Origin: Candidatus Nanopelagicus abundans
GTDB lineage: Bacteria; Actinomycetota; Actinomycetes; Nanopelagicales; Nanopelagicaceae
Length of the DNA stretch: 64,000 nucleotides
Assembly: GCF_002288305.1 (NCBI RefSeq)
Contig: NZ_CP016779.1
Location: 434,001-498,000, forward strand
Reading direction: 5' to 3'
Shown here: one piece after another, positions 27,327 to 37,572 of the stretch
Layout of the letters: every line of letters begins with the position of its first letter
How positions within the stretch are numbered: position 1 is the first letter of the stretch
Position numbers and translations under genes: made by a program
The notes under the pieces: generated by a model
What the model saw: the letters and a program-made list of their open reading frames with translations, nothing else
Databases searched by the model: none
Told to the model about the DNA's origin: nothing

Positions 27327-28256
27327 TTACTTAACTGCTCTGGCAGCCATTGCTTGGTTATATAGCCGGCCTGCTCGATAGCTAGAACGTACCAATGGAC
27401 CACTCATAACACCAAGAAATCCTATCTCTTGGGCCTCTTTACTTAACTCCACAAACTCATTTGGCTTAACCCAACGGATAACTGGATGGTGTTTAGCAGA
27501 TGGGCGAAGGTATTGAGTAATAGTGATTAAATCACAACCTGCATCGCGTAGATCCTTCAGGGCTTGTGAAACTTCATCTCTAGTTTCACCCATTCCTAAG
27601 ATTAAATTTGATTTTGTAATCAAGCCATAATCTCTTGCTTGAGTAATCACATTAAGAGATCTTTCATATCGAAAGGCTGGTCTAATCTCTTTAAATATTC
27701 TTGGAACTGTCTCAAGATTATGAGCGAAAACTTCAGGCCTTGTTTCAAAGACTTGATTTAAAAGATGTGAATGCCCACTAAAGTCAGGAGCTAACATTTC
27801 TACGCCAACTCCTGGATTTAATGCATGAACTTGGGCAATAGTTTCTGCATATAGCCAAGCACCTTCATCATCTAGATCATCTCTAGCAACTCCAGTAATG
27901 GTTGCATACTTAAGATCCATCACCTTAACTGACTCAGCAACTCTTCTTGGTTCATCTCTATCTAGAGGATCTGGCTTACCTGTATCAATATTGCAGAAAT
28001 CACAACGCCTTGTGCAGGCTTGGCCGCCAATTAAAAATGTTGCTTCTCTATCTTCCCAGCACTCAAAAATATTTGGACAAGCCGCTTCTTGGCAGACTGT
28101 ATGTAATCCCTCTGTTGCAACTAAAGAGCGAAGTTTTGTGTACTCAGGACCCATTACCGCTTTGGTTTTAATCCACTCTGGTTTGCGCTCTATTGGCGTC
28201 TGAGCATTTCGAGCTTCAATTCTAAGAAGCTTTCGCCCATTTGGATCGATACTCAT
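27327..28256 (-). CDS. lipA: Lipoyl synthase
   Basis: A 309-residue radical-SAM enzyme inserting two sulfurs into octanoyl groups on E2 and GcvH lipoyl domains. The auxiliary cluster cysteines lie in [14 protein letters not shown] and the radical-SAM CX3CX2C in [15 protein letters not shown]. The C-terminal SSYRAGRLY contains the conserved serine ligand motif. Its ATG overlaps the lipB stop (ATGA). The products are used by sucB, also in this window, and by the glycine cleavage system of gcvT. Confidence 0.97.
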   Translation of the reverse strand: MSIDPNGRKLLRIEARNAQTPIERKPEWIKTKAVMGPEYTKLRSLVATEGLHTVCQEAACPNIFECWEDREATFLIGGQACTRRCDFCNIDTGKPDPLDRDEPRRVAESVKVMDLKYATITGVARDDLDDEGAWLYAETIAQVHALNPGVGVEMLAPDFSGHSHLLNQVFETRPEVFAHNLETVPRIFKEIRPAFRYERSLNVITQARDYGLITKSNLILGMGETRDEVSQALKDLRDAGCDLITITQYLRPSAKHHPVIRWVKPNEFVELSKEAQEIGFLGVMSGPLVRSSYRAGRLYNQAMAARAVK

Positions 28257-28906
28257 TGCGAGATTCTATCTAGCATGGGTTGAATGTGCTTTTTAATTAC
28301 GGGAAGAGCTTCATTAATAGTTATTTCCCTGCCAAGCTCTGCGCTCAGTGAGGTCACCTTTGCACCAGAGATGCCGCATGGAATTATTTTTTCATATGCA
28401 GATAAATCTGGATTTACATTTAAAGCAAAGCCATGCATGGTGACACCTTTTGCAACTCGTAGCCCAATGGCTGCAATTTTTCGATCACTTTTATCATCTC
28501 TTACCCAAACACCACTTCGCTCACAGTAACGATCAGCCTTAACACCAAACTCAGCACATACTGAAATTAGTGCAGTTTCTAACTCTCTTACAAAACCAAC
28601 TACATCAGTTGAATTCTTTAGTTTAACAATTGGATAACCAACTAACTGTCCAGGACCATGCCAAGTTATCTTTCCACCCCGATCGACATCAATTACTGGA
28701 GTGTCATCTAGTGGGCGATCTAGAATTTCAGTGCGCCGCCCCGCGGTATATACAGAGGGGTGTTCAAGTAATAACAACGTATTCTCACTTTGTAAATTAA
28801 CAACATCTTGATGAATTTGTTTTTGCAACTTCCACGCGCTTAAATAATCTACAACTCCAAGCTCTGTTACTTTAAGTTGATTCTCAGTTAATATGGCTGA
28901 ACTCAC
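28253..28906 (-). CDS. lipB: Octanoyl-[acyl-carrier-protein]:protein octanoyltransferase
   Basis: A 217-residue enzyme that transfers octanoate from ACP to lipoyl domains before LipA acts. [19 protein letters not shown] is the signature. [20 protein letters not shown] carries the catalytic lysine, and [14 protein letters not shown] the catalytic cysteine in CGI. The GTG start at 28906 has TAGGCT exactly 6 nt upstream on the minus strand, so this is the leaderless first gene of lipB-lipA-DUF4191. Confidence 0.96.
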   Translation of the reverse strand: MSSAILTENQLKVTELGVVDYLSAWKLQKQIHQDVVNLQSENTLLLLEHPSVYTAGRRTEILDRPLDDTPVIDVDRGGKITWHGPGQLVGYPIVKLKNSTDVVGFVRELETALISVCAEFGVKADRYCERSGVWVRDDKSDRKIAAIGLRVAKGVTMHGFALNVNPDLSAYEKIIPCGISGAKVTSLSAELGREITINEALPVIKKHIQPMLDRISQ

Positions 28907-29031
28907 AGAGATAGCCTAATTGGTAGGGTAGATTTTCGCTAAAGATTAGATTTATTCGCGCCATTGGTGTGAGCAAAATTGCATCGCTGGTAGATTATGC
29001 GACTTAAGCCAGATTAAATCGAAGGGTTTTA

Positions 29032-31218
29032 TTGAGCATGGTAAAGAAAAATAAGTCATCAGGCACAGTTAAAGGACGAAAGCCACTTTGGATAGCAATT
29101 ATTGTAATTATTGCATGGCTTGGTATCACATCCGTTGCCGGGCCTACTTTTGGCAAGCTCTCTACTGTTCAGGAAAATGATAACGCCGCATTTTTACCTG
29201 ATAGCGCAGAATCAACTCTGGCTAGCAAAATTACTGTTAAATTTTCTGATAGCTCAAACGATCAAATTCCAACACTTCTACTTTTCCTAGGAGATATTAA
29301 TCCTATAAAAAATCCAGCTAATTTAGTAAGAATTCAAAGCTACCTTGATGGAATAGGAAATAAAGTATTACCAGAATCTGGTAAGCCACTTAGCACATAT
29401 TTTGTTGCTGGTTTTCCTATCCAAGCTATTCCTTCAGAGGATGGCAAGGCGGCGCTAGTAAATATTGCCTTAAACTCGGCAATTACTGAAGAAAGAGTTG
29501 AGGAAAAACCAACACTTTCACTAATAGTGGATTTTATGCGCGAGGATTTAAAAGAAAATTTCGAGGCAAAGGATCTAACAACGCATGTCACCGGATTTGG
29601 TGGCATATTTGCTGACCTATTTGGAGCATTTGGATCAATTGATTCAACTTTATTAACAACAACTTTATTAGTAGTCTCTCTTATTTTAATTGTGGTTTAT
29701 AGATCACCATTACTTTGGATCCTGCCATTATTTTCTGCAATAACTGCGCTATCACTCGCTGGAACAATTGTTTACTATGCAGCAAAAGCTGATTTGCTAG
29801 ATTTAAATGGGCAGTCGCAGGGAATTTTATCGGTGCTAGTGCTTGGTGCCGCGACAGATTACGCATTATTACTAATTGCCAGGTATCGAGAAGAGTTACA
29901 TCACCATGAATCTAGATATGAAGCAATGAAAGTTTCACTAAGGGGAGTAGTTGAACCGATTTTAGCTTCAGGTTCAACTGTAATTGCCGGCCTCTTAGTC
30001 CTATTACTCAGTGATCTATCGGGTAACCGTGGGCTTGGCCCAGTTGGCGCAATCGGTGTTGCAGTGTCAATGGTTACTGTATTAACTTTTCTACCAGCAC
30101 TGCTATTAGTTTTTGGTCGATGGATATTTTGGCCAAAAATTCCAAGATTTGATGATGTAGATGAGCAGTTAAGCGGTACTTGGGCAAAGATTGGTAATGC
30201 GGTTGAGCGAAATCCAAAACGAATCTGGATATCAACAGCGTTACTTCTAGTTATATTTGCGGGTTTTTCCTTCACTCTAAAGGCGGATGGGTTAGCAAAT
30301 ACTGAAGCGTTTACAAAAAGGACTGATTCAGTAATTGGACTAGAACGCCTTGGTGAACATTTTCCCAGTGGTGAAGGTTCACCGGTTGAGATTGTGGTGA
30401 ATGAGAGTGATGTGGCACGAGTTAGCGATGCATTATTAACTGTTAAAAACGTTGCATTTGTTGAACCAGTTGTTGCCGGACAAAAAATTCCAGGCGCCCC
30501 TACACCACCAATTAAGGTGGTAGATGGACAGGTATTACTAAATGCTACTTTAAAGGTAGCCCCTGACTCTGTCGAAGCCAGGAATACTATTCCGTTGATT
30601 AGAGAAGCAGTACACGCGGTCGATAAAGGAATTCTTGTTGGTGGTGGAACGGCAGTTCAGTATGACACCGATGTGGCATCCCGTAATGATAATAGAGTAA
30701 TTATTCCGATTGTATTAATAATTATTGGAATTATTTTAGGCTTACTATTACGAAGTATCTTAGCTGCAGGATTACTACTACTAACTGTAGTACTTTCATT
30801 TATGGCCACTCTTGGTGTCTGTCAATTAGTCTTTGATAACATATTTAATTTCAAAGGCGCTGATGCTTCATTCCCATTGTTTACTTTTATCTTCTTAGTT
30901 GCACTAGGTATCGATTACAACATCTTCTTAATGACAAGAGTTAGAGAAGAGTCGTTAAAGTTGGGAACGCGTAAGGGAGTAATTAAAGGATTAACCGTAA
31001 CTGGCGGCGTGATTACTTCAGCTGGAATTGTGTTAGCTGCAACATTCGCAGTACTTGGTGTTCTACCACTTGTTTTCTTAGCACAACTTGGCTTTGCAGT
31101 CGCCTTTGGAGTATTACTTGACACCATCATTGTTAGATCATTACTTGTTCCTGCGCTGGTTCATCAGATAGGACCAAAGATTTGGTGGCCTTCAAAGTTA
31201 CAACATGAACGTAAGTAG
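29032..31218 (+). CDS. MMPL-family transporter (RND superfamily)
   Basis: A 728-residue membrane protein with the RND layout. One N-terminal helix and an extracytoplasmic loop precede a cluster of helices with GAATDYALLLIARYREELH, and the layout repeats in the second half with GIDYNIFLMTRVREE. These Asp-Tyr pairs in the helices are proton-relay motifs of MmpL proteins, which export lipids or drugs. TTG 29032 and ATG 29038 are both possible starts, with GAAGGG upstream. The substrate is unknown. Confidence 0.92.
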   Translation: MSMVKKNKSSGTVKGRKPLWIAIIVIIAWLGITSVAGPTFGKLSTVQENDNAAFLPDSAESTLASKITVKFSDSSNDQIPTLLLFLGDINPIKNPANLVRIQSYLDGIGNKVLPESGKPLSTYFVAGFPIQAIPSEDGKAALVNIALNSAITEERVEEKPTLSLIVDFMREDLKENFEAKDLTTHVTGFGGIFADLFGAFGSIDSTLLTTTLLVVSLILIVVYRSPLLWILPLFSAITALSLAGTIVYYAAKADLLDLNGQSQGILSVLVLGAATDYALLLIARYREELHHHESRYEAMKVSLRGVVEPILASGSTVIAGLLVLLLSDLSGNRGLGPVGAIGVAVSMVTVLTFLPALLLVFGRWIFWPKIPRFDDVDEQLSGTWAKIGNAVERNPKRIWISTALLLVIFAGFSFTLKADGLANTEAFTKRTDSVIGLERLGEHFPSGEGSPVEIVVNESDVARVSDALLTVKNVAFVEPVVAGQKIPGAPTPPIKVVDGQVLLNATLKVAPDSVEARNTIPLIREAVHAVDKGILVGGGTAVQYDTDVASRNDNRVIIPIVLIIIGIILGLLLRSILAAGLLLLTVVLSFMATLGVCQLVFDNIFNFKGADASFPLFTFIFLVALGIDYNIFLMTRVREESLKLGTRKGVIKGLTVTGGVITSAGIVLAATFAVLGVLPLVFLAQLGFAVAFGVLLDTIIVRSLLVPALVHQIGPKIWWPSKLQHERK

Positions 31219-31230
31219 TACTATTTCTAA

Positions 31231-32241
31231 ATGGTTCTTCGTGTTGGTATTGCAGGTTATGGCCTTGCTGGGCGCGTCTTTCATGCTCCACTCCTAAAAG
31301 GAGTTGGATTTGATGTAGTTGGAGTACTTACTACAAATTCTGAAAGAAAAGCTTCTGCAGTAAGTGATTTTCCAGCTATTAAAGTTGTCGAAAGCATTGA
31401 GCAACTTCTTGAATTAGATTTAGATCTATTAATTGTTGCCTCGCCAAATAGCGTGCATGCCAGTCAAGCAATTGCTGGATTAAAGGCAGGTGTGCCTGTA
31501 GTTGTAGATAAACCAATGGGACGCTCACTTAAAGAAACTGAAGAGATAATTCAAGCATCAAAGCAATTCAATACCCCTGTCACAACATTTTTTAATCGTA
31601 AGTGGGATAGCGATGCGTTAACTATTAAAAAAGTAATTAGTGACGGCGTGATCGGAAAGATTTTTAGATTGGAATCGAGATTCGAGCGTTTTAGAGAGGC
31701 AATCAACCCTGGCTCTTGGCGAGAAAATCAAGACGCAAGTGAGGGTGGCGGTATTTTGTTAGATTTGCAGCCACACTTGCTATCAACTGCATTAGATTGG
31801 TTTGGTCCGGCAGAGTTAGTTTCATCCTCAATAAATTCAATTCGTGGCGGAGTAGATGATGATTCAGTTTTGGTTTTAAAGCATGCATCTGGTGTTGATT
31901 CCTACTTGTCTGGAAGTGCAATCATTGGTTCACCTGGCCCAAGAATTAGATTAATCGGTGATAAAGGCGCACTAATCATTAATGATTTAGATCCACAAGA
32001 AGCAATTCTGCGAAATGGAGTTTACCCAAAAGGGGGAGTCTGGGAACAAAGCACAAAAAGCAAAGCTTTTATTCATCGCGGTGATGAAGTCACTGAGTAT
32101 CAAAGTGTTGATGGAAATTATGCGCAATTTTATGTTCAAGTTAAAGAAGCTTTATCTGGTGGAAGTTGGCCAGTTACTACAGATGAAGCATTAAGTGTTG
32201 CAAAAATTATTGAATTAGCAAGACTAAATTCAATTAGATAA
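31231..32241 (+). CDS. Gfo/Idh/MocA-family oxidoreductase
   Basis: A 336-residue NAD(P)-dependent oxidoreductase. RVGIAGYGLAGRVFHAPLL is the Rossmann motif, and VDKPMGRSLKETEEI holds the family EKP-like lysine. The substrate is probably a sugar or inositol derivative but cannot be defined. It starts 13 nt after the MMPL stop. TACTAT 6 nt before its ATG nevertheless suggests its own leaderless promoter inside the end of the MMPL gene. Confidence 0.9.
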   Translation: MVLRVGIAGYGLAGRVFHAPLLKGVGFDVVGVLTTNSERKASAVSDFPAIKVVESIEQLLELDLDLLIVASPNSVHASQAIAGLKAGVPVVVDKPMGRSLKETEEIIQASKQFNTPVTTFFNRKWDSDALTIKKVISDGVIGKIFRLESRFERFREAINPGSWRENQDASEGGGILLDLQPHLLSTALDWFGPAELVSSSINSIRGGVDDDSVLVLKHASGVDSYLSGSAIIGSPGPRIRLIGDKGALIINDLDPQEAILRNGVYPKGGVWEQSTKSKAFIHRGDEVTEYQSVDGNYAQFYVQVKEALSGGSWPVTTDEALSVAKIIELARLNSIR

Positions 32242-32252
32242 AAATTTTAAAA

Positions 32253-33140
32253 TTAATCTACTAAAGCGGTAAGTGCTGCAGATACATGCGGATAAGCAAA
32301 TTCAAATTTATTATCCATTAATACCTGCGGGATTACTTTTTTAGAACCTAAGACCTCGGTGGAAAAACCACCCAATACCGCCCGCAGGGCAAATGCTGGA
32401 GCAGGAAATATTGCAGGGCGCTTCATAGCGCGAGCTAATGCGGCTGTGAACTCTTGATTAGTTACGGGATTTGGTGAAGTTAAGTTGACCGCACCTTCAA
32501 TATTTGAGTTCATTAAAAACAGCATCGCTCTAATTTGATCATGAAGTGTAATCCAAGACCACCACTGCTTACCTGAACCCAGCTTTCCACCAAGTCCAAA
32601 TTTAAATAATGGAATCATTCGCCCTAAGGCTCCACCGGTTGGATCAAGTACTAATCCAGTACGCAACTTAATTGTTCTAACACTTGGAGCAAGATCAGCT
32701 ACCGCCTCCCACTCACGGCAAACGATTGATAAGAAATCATCACCACCACGATCTGTTTCGGTAACTGATCGATTTCCAGTCTCACCGTAGTAACCGATCG
32801 CACTAGCGGATATAAATACTTCAGGTTGTAATTTCTCACATGCTGCTGCAATTGTGGTTGTGCCAAGTAAACGAGAATTTAAAATTTTAGAACGGTAAGC
32901 AGCTGACCATCTTTTATCACCAACTCCAGCGCCAGCTAAATGAAATACCGCATCAACACCCTCTAAAGAAGCAAGATCAATTTCACCTTTAATTGGATCC
33001 CAACTGACTTCATCTGCAGTTCTAGGTGATCGCCTTACTAGTTTTTTTACCTGATAGCCATCAAGTCTTAGTTGACCAACTAGTGCGCTTCCAATTAAGC
33101 CAGAGGCCCCAGTTACTGCGATTGAAGTGATCTTTGGCAA
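32253..33140 (-). CDS. TIGR01777-type NAD-dependent epimerase (YfcH/SULA-like)
   Basis: A 295-residue extended SDR. AVTGASGLIGSALVGQL is the nucleotide motif, SASAIGYYGETGNRSVTE contains the catalytic Tyr region, and NLTSPNPVTNQEFTAALARA leads into the C-terminal DUF1731-like segment. The biochemical role of this family is not settled. The start is TTG. It follows sucB by 1 nt in the same direction, a common actinobacterial arrangement. Confidence 0.88.
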   Translation of the reverse strand: MPKITSIAVTGASGLIGSALVGQLRLDGYQVKKLVRRSPRTADEVSWDPIKGEIDLASLEGVDAVFHLAGAGVGDKRWSAAYRSKILNSRLLGTTTIAAACEKLQPEVFISASAIGYYGETGNRSVTETDRGGDDFLSIVCREWEAVADLAPSVRTIKLRTGLVLDPTGGALGRMIPLFKFGLGGKLGSGKQWWSWITLHDQIRAMLFLMNSNIEGAVNLTSPNPVTNQEFTAALARAMKRPAIFPAPAFALRAVLGGFSTEVLGSKKVIPQVLMDNKFEFAYPHVSAALTALVD

Positions 33141-33141
33141 A

Positions 33142-34518
33142 TTACAAACCTAAATCAGATTCGAAGCGACCCTCTTCTAATCTTTCTTTTAGTGTTACTA
33201 AAAAGCGGGCAGCATCTGCGCCGTCAACGACTCGATGATCATAAGAAAGAGCTAGATAAACCATTGAACGAATTGCAATAGTTTCGCCCCCATCAGTATC
33301 TTTCACAACTGTTGGTCTTTTAACTACAGCGCCTAAACCTAGAATTGCTACCTGTGGTTGATTAATAATTGGTGTATCAAATAGCGCCCCACGTGAGCCG
33401 GTATTAGTAATGGTAAAGGTGCCACCACCTAGTTCATCTGGTGTTATTTTATTTTCTCTAGTGCGAGAGGCCACCTCTGAGATTCGTCGCGCAATGCCAC
33501 CCATGTTTAAATCACCAGCATCTTTAACAACTGGCACTAATAATCCACGCTCAGTATCTACTGCAACACCTAAATGCTCGGCGCCATGATAAGTAATTTG
33601 ATCACCTTCAACTGATGAGTTTAAAACTGGATGTTGCTTTAATGCCTCACATACTGCAACAGCAAAAAATGGCAAAAATGTTAACTTAACTCCTTCTCTA
33701 GCTTCAAAAGATGCCTTTGCAGCGATACGCAAACGATCGATCTTTGTTACATCAACTTCAACAACTGTGGTTAATTGAGCAGAAATCTTTAATGACTCAA
33801 CCATTCGATCAGCAATTACCTTGCGCAATCTTGACATTGAAACAGTTGTGCCTCGAAGTGGTGAGGAAGCAATTGGCGCCGAGCGCGAAGCTGAAGCAGA
33901 TGGTGAGTAATTAGATTGAGTTGAAGATAGAGAAGTTGCAGTAGGTGTAGCAGCAGCTCTAGGAGCGGCAGCTAAAATATCTTCCTTACGAATTCGCCCA
34001 CCAACACCAGTTCCAGTAATTGTGGAAAGATTAACGCCAGCTTCAGCCGCAAGTTTTCTAACAATTGGTGTCACATAAGCATCATCTGATCTAGTTGTGT
34101 TTACCTGTGCACTAATAACTGGGGCAGGTGCAACAATAGGAGTTGCCACAACTGGTGCTACGGCTACCGGTTTTTGTACAACCGGAGCTACTTGAACTGG
34201 TGCTACTGCTACCGGTTTTGGTTCAACAACAGGAGCGGCTGCAACAACTGGCGCAGGTGCGGCAGCTTTTGCAGGGGATGAAGATTCATTAATTACAGCA
34301 AGTTCTGCGCCAACTGCCACAGTTGAATCAACTTGGACAATAATTTTTTGTAGTACTCCTGCAACTGGAGATGGAATCTCAGTATCAACTTTGTCGGTAG
34401 AAACTTCTAATAAAGGTTCATCAACTGCGATTTGATCGCCCTCTTTTTTAAGCCAACGTGTAACAGTTCCTTCAGTTACTGATTCACCAAGTGCTGGCAT
34501 AGTTATTGAAAATGTCAT
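33142..34518 (-). CDS. sucB: 2-oxo acid dehydrogenase E2 component (dihydrolipoyl acyltransferase)
   Basis: A 458-residue E2 protein. Residues 1-80 are a lipoyl domain with the lysine of [15 protein letters not shown] long Ala/Pro/Val linker follows (about 85-145), then a peripheral-subunit-binding domain ([14 protein letters not shown]), then the catalytic core with [14 protein letters not shown]. It is named for the 2-oxoglutarate dehydrogenase type, but a pyruvate or branched-chain complex is possible. It follows lpdA, its E3 partner, in one operon, and has an AGGAG site. Confidence 0.92.
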   Translation of the reverse strand: MTFSITMPALGESVTEGTVTRWLKKEGDQIAVDEPLLEVSTDKVDTEIPSPVAGVLQKIIVQVDSTVAVGAELAVINESSSPAKAAAPAPVVAAAPVVEPKPVAVAPVQVAPVVQKPVAVAPVVATPIVAPAPVISAQVNTTRSDDAYVTPIVRKLAAEAGVNLSTITGTGVGGRIRKEDILAAAPRAAATPTATSLSSTQSNYSPSASASRSAPIASSPLRGTTVSMSRLRKVIADRMVESLKISAQLTTVVEVDVTKIDRLRIAAKASFEAREGVKLTFLPFFAVAVCEALKQHPVLNSSVEGDQITYHGAEHLGVAVDTERGLLVPVVKDAGDLNMGGIARRISEVASRTRENKITPDELGGGTFTITNTGSRGALFDTPIINQPQVAILGLGAVVKRPTVVKDTDGGETIAIRSMVYLALSYDHRVVDGADAARFLVTLKERLEEGRFESDLGL

Positions 34519-34530
34519 ATTTATTTTCTC

Positions 34531-35898
34531 CTAACCATGAGCATGTAATGGCTTACCGGCCAGGGCTAAGTGTGCCTCACCCATTGCCTCAGACAAGGTT
34601 GGATGGGCATGAATGTGTTGGGCAACATCGCTTGCATCTGCTTCCCAGTTATAAATTAACTGTGCTTCAGCTAAAAGCTCACCGACTCGAGAGCCGACCA
34701 TATGTATTCCCAAGATTGGTCCATTCTTCTTCGCAACTAATTTCACTGATCCAGCGGTCTTTAAGATATTAGCCTTTCCATTTCCAGCCAAATCATAATT
34801 TAATTCAACTACATCATGGCCAGCTGCCTTAGCAGCTGCGGTGGTAAGGCCAACGGAAGCCACCTCAGGCTCAGAGTAGGTAACACGAGGAACTCCATCA
34901 TAATTAATCGCCCTTGGATTTAAACCAGCGATCTCTTCAGCCACCAGAATTCCTTCAGCAAAACCAACATGGGCTAATTGCAAAGTCGGTATTAAATCTC
35001 CAACTGCCCAGATACCCGCCACATTTGTTCGGCATTTATCATCTACTAAAACATAACCGCGATCCATCTTTATACCAGCCTCTTCATAACCTAAGCCAGA
35101 AGATACTGGGCCGCGACCAACTGCTACTAATAAGATCTGCGCACTAAATTTTTTACCATCCTCTAAAGTAATTGTTACATCTTTCTTACCGCGTTCAGCG
35201 GATTTAAACTTAACACCAAGTTCGAAATTAATACCACGCTTTCTAAATGCCCGCTCTAATTGTTTACTTGATGATTCATCTTCAAGAGCTACTAAATGGG
35301 AGAGTCCTTCAACAATTGTTACTTCAGCACCAAATGATTTCCAGACTGAGGCAAACTCACAACCAATTACGCCACCACCTAAAACAATTACAGATTTTGG
35401 AACATAATCTAGATGCATTGCTTGCTCACTAGTCATGATCTGCTTACCATCAATTTCAAGACCAGGTAATGTTTTTGGAAATGAACCTGTAGCTAAAATA
35501 ATGTTCTTGCCGGTGTATTTTTCACCATTGGCTTCAATTGTATTTTTAGATATTAGCTTTCCAGATCCCTGCACGTAGGTAATGTTTCTTGATTTAACTA
35601 AGCCTTCTAATCCTTTATGTAACTTTGAAACCACGCCATCCTTATATGAATTAACTGCGCCCATATCCATTGAATGAAAATCTGCCTTAACACCAAACTC
35701 ACCAGCATGGCGAGTGTTATCAGCAATCTCACCAGCATGAAGTAAGGCTTTAGTTGGAATGCAACCTTTATGCAGGCATGTGCCGCCAAGTTTTTCTTTT
35801 TCAATTAGTACGACTTTTTGACCTAGTTGGGATGCTCGAAGTGCTGCCGCGTAGCCACCACTGCCACCACCGAGAATTACAAGATCAAAATCGGCCAT
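34531..35898 (-). CDS. lpdA: Dihydrolipoyl dehydrogenase (E3)
   Basis: A flavoprotein that reoxidises lipoyl groups of E2 and GcvH. LVILGGGSGGYAAALRASQL binds FAD, GGTCLHKGCIPTKALLH has the redox disulfide cysteines, VIVLGGGVIGCEFASVW binds NAD, and HAHPTLSEAMGEA holds the catalytic His-Glu. The start at 35898 (MADFDLV) is preferred to an upstream TTG because AAGGA lies 7 nt before it. Length is 455 residues. Confidence 0.96.
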   Translation of the reverse strand: MADFDLVILGGGSGGYAAALRASQLGQKVVLIEKEKLGGTCLHKGCIPTKALLHAGEIADNTRHAGEFGVKADFHSMDMGAVNSYKDGVVSKLHKGLEGLVKSRNITYVQGSGKLISKNTIEANGEKYTGKNIILATGSFPKTLPGLEIDGKQIMTSEQAMHLDYVPKSVIVLGGGVIGCEFASVWKSFGAEVTIVEGLSHLVALEDESSSKQLERAFRKRGINFELGVKFKSAERGKKDVTITLEDGKKFSAQILLVAVGRGPVSSGLGYEEAGIKMDRGYVLVDDKCRTNVAGIWAVGDLIPTLQLAHVGFAEGILVAEEIAGLNPRAINYDGVPRVTYSEPEVASVGLTTAAAKAAGHDVVELNYDLAGNGKANILKTAGSVKLVAKKNGPILGIHMVGSRVGELLAEAQLIYNWEADASDVAQHIHAHPTLSEAMGEAHLALAGKPLHAHG

Positions 35899-35952
35899 GA
35901 GGTAATCCTTCCACAAAATTACTACCTACTAATACCTGAGAATTAATAAGCA

Positions 35953-37437
35953 CTATGCCTGTGATGAAGCCAACTCAGCTAGGCAAAGCAGTGAGCGTAG
36001 GGCAATTCCTGTGCCACCAACTGGTGTGTAACCATGAGCGATTTTCTCGTTAAATGCTGGTCCAGCAATATCAAGGTGAAGCCATGGAGTTTGTGGATCA
36101 ATAAATTCCTTTAAAAATAATCCTGCCACCAACATGCCACCCATTCGATCACCAATGTTTGCTAAATCTGCAATTGGTGAATCAAGTGATGCTCGAAGTT
36201 CAACTGGCAATGGCATTGGCCAAAATGATTCGCCAGCAATATTTGCTGCAGTTAAAAATTGGCCACTAAAATTTTCATCATTTGTCATAACTGCAGATGT
36301 TCTACTACCGAGTGCAACAACTTGAGCGCCAGTTAACGTGGCAACATCAATAATTCCATCTAGGCCACCAGACTTCTTACCGACCTCGGCAGCTTTTACT
36401 AGGGCATCGGCTAAAACTAATCTTCCTTCTGCATCAGGATTTAATACCTCAACAGTTTTACCACCATAAATAGTAATTACATCACTCGGCCTAGTAGCGG
36501 TATCGCTAACCATATTCTCAGCAAGGGGCGCCCAAGCATCAATAGCAACTGGAAGCTTTAACTGCGCAATTGCAAAGATAGCTGCAACAACAGCTGCTGC
36601 CCCAGACATATCTGCCTTCATTGCCTCCATGCCATTAGCTGGTTTAAGTGCAAGACCGCCAGTGTCAAAGGTAATTCCTTTACCAACAAAAGCAAATCTT
36701 TTTTTAGCTTTGGTAGGTGAATATGTCAGGTGAAGAAGTCTTGGGGGATTAGCCGAACCTTGCCCTACGCCAATAATTCCACCGTAGCCACCTTTGCGAA
36801 GTGCTGCATCATTAAGTATCTCAACTTTTACTCCATACTTTGACGCTAATTTTTTAGTTCGAAGACAAAATGAATCAGGAGTTAGAGATGATGGTGGAGT
36901 ATTAATAAGGTCTCTTACAAGAAAAGTTTGTTCTGCAATAATCTCAGCACGTTTAATTGCAGATTTTGCTTGGGCGGTATTAGCAAAGCGGGTTACAACT
37001 GTTATTGATGAAAGTGGGTTCTTTTGAGCACCCTTGCTACTGCCGCGAAACTCTGTAAATGCATAGGAACCTAGTGCGGCTCCTTCAGCAATTGCAGCTA
37101 TTTCTGCAACAGATTTGTGGGGCAAGGCAAAGCTTGCCGAGTCATTACCAAGTAAATGTCGAGCAGCGGCTCCAGCAGCTCTGCGTAAAAGCTCTGGACT
37201 AAAGTTTGATTCAATTTTTCCAAGGCCAGTAAAAACGATTAACTTATTTGATTTACTGGGTAATTTAATTACTTCATCAACCTCACCGCTAGCACCCATG
37301 CTAGTTAGTGTGGTCAGTAAGGCGGCGGTGTCTATTTGTGCACCTGTTGATTCAATTTGCAATTTTTTTCCGACTAAACCAAGCCCAACCACCAAGATTT
37401 CACTATCTGCTCGTTCAGTTAGTTTAATCTTTAACAT
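35953..37437 (-). CDS. pepA: Leucyl aminopeptidase (M17)
   Basis: A 494-residue cytosolic metallo-aminopeptidase that removes N-terminal residues from peptides. Metal ligands and active site are visible in FVGKGITFDTGGLALKP, KADMSGAAAVVAAI and the signature NPDAEGRLVLADAL. An N-terminal macro-like domain precedes them. GGGAG is placed well before the ATG. It lies upstream of lpdA-sucB on the same strand. Confidence 0.95.
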   Translation of the reverse strand: MLKIKLTERADSEILVVGLGLVGKKLQIESTGAQIDTAALLTTLTSMGASGEVDEVIKLPSKSNKLIVFTGLGKIESNFSPELLRRAAGAAARHLLGNDSASFALPHKSVAEIAAIAEGAALGSYAFTEFRGSSKGAQKNPLSSITVVTRFANTAQAKSAIKRAEIIAEQTFLVRDLINTPPSSLTPDSFCLRTKKLASKYGVKVEILNDAALRKGGYGGIIGVGQGSANPPRLLHLTYSPTKAKKRFAFVGKGITFDTGGLALKPANGMEAMKADMSGAAAVVAAIFAIAQLKLPVAIDAWAPLAENMVSDTATRPSDVITIYGGKTVEVLNPDAEGRLVLADALVKAAEVGKKSGGLDGIIDVATLTGAQVVALGSRTSAVMTNDENFSGQFLTAANIAGESFWPMPLPVELRASLDSPIADLANIGDRMGGMLVAGLFLKEFIDPQTPWLHLDIAGPAFNEKIAHGYTPVGGTGIALRSLLCLAELASSQA

Positions 37438-37572
37438 CTAAACTCCCATTTTTTGGTTAATCACATCACAGTATTGGCTAGGGGCTAAGCCTAAGGGATA
37501 CTTTTAAAAGATGATAATCATAGAAAATGCCACCTGCATTAAAATTTAATCACTGGCGTGTAGGTTAAGCCA

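Noticed and set aside
34080-34270. Tandem repeat in sucB
   Set aside because: The Ala/Pro/Val-rich repetition is the ordinary flexible linker between lipoyl and subunit-binding domains.
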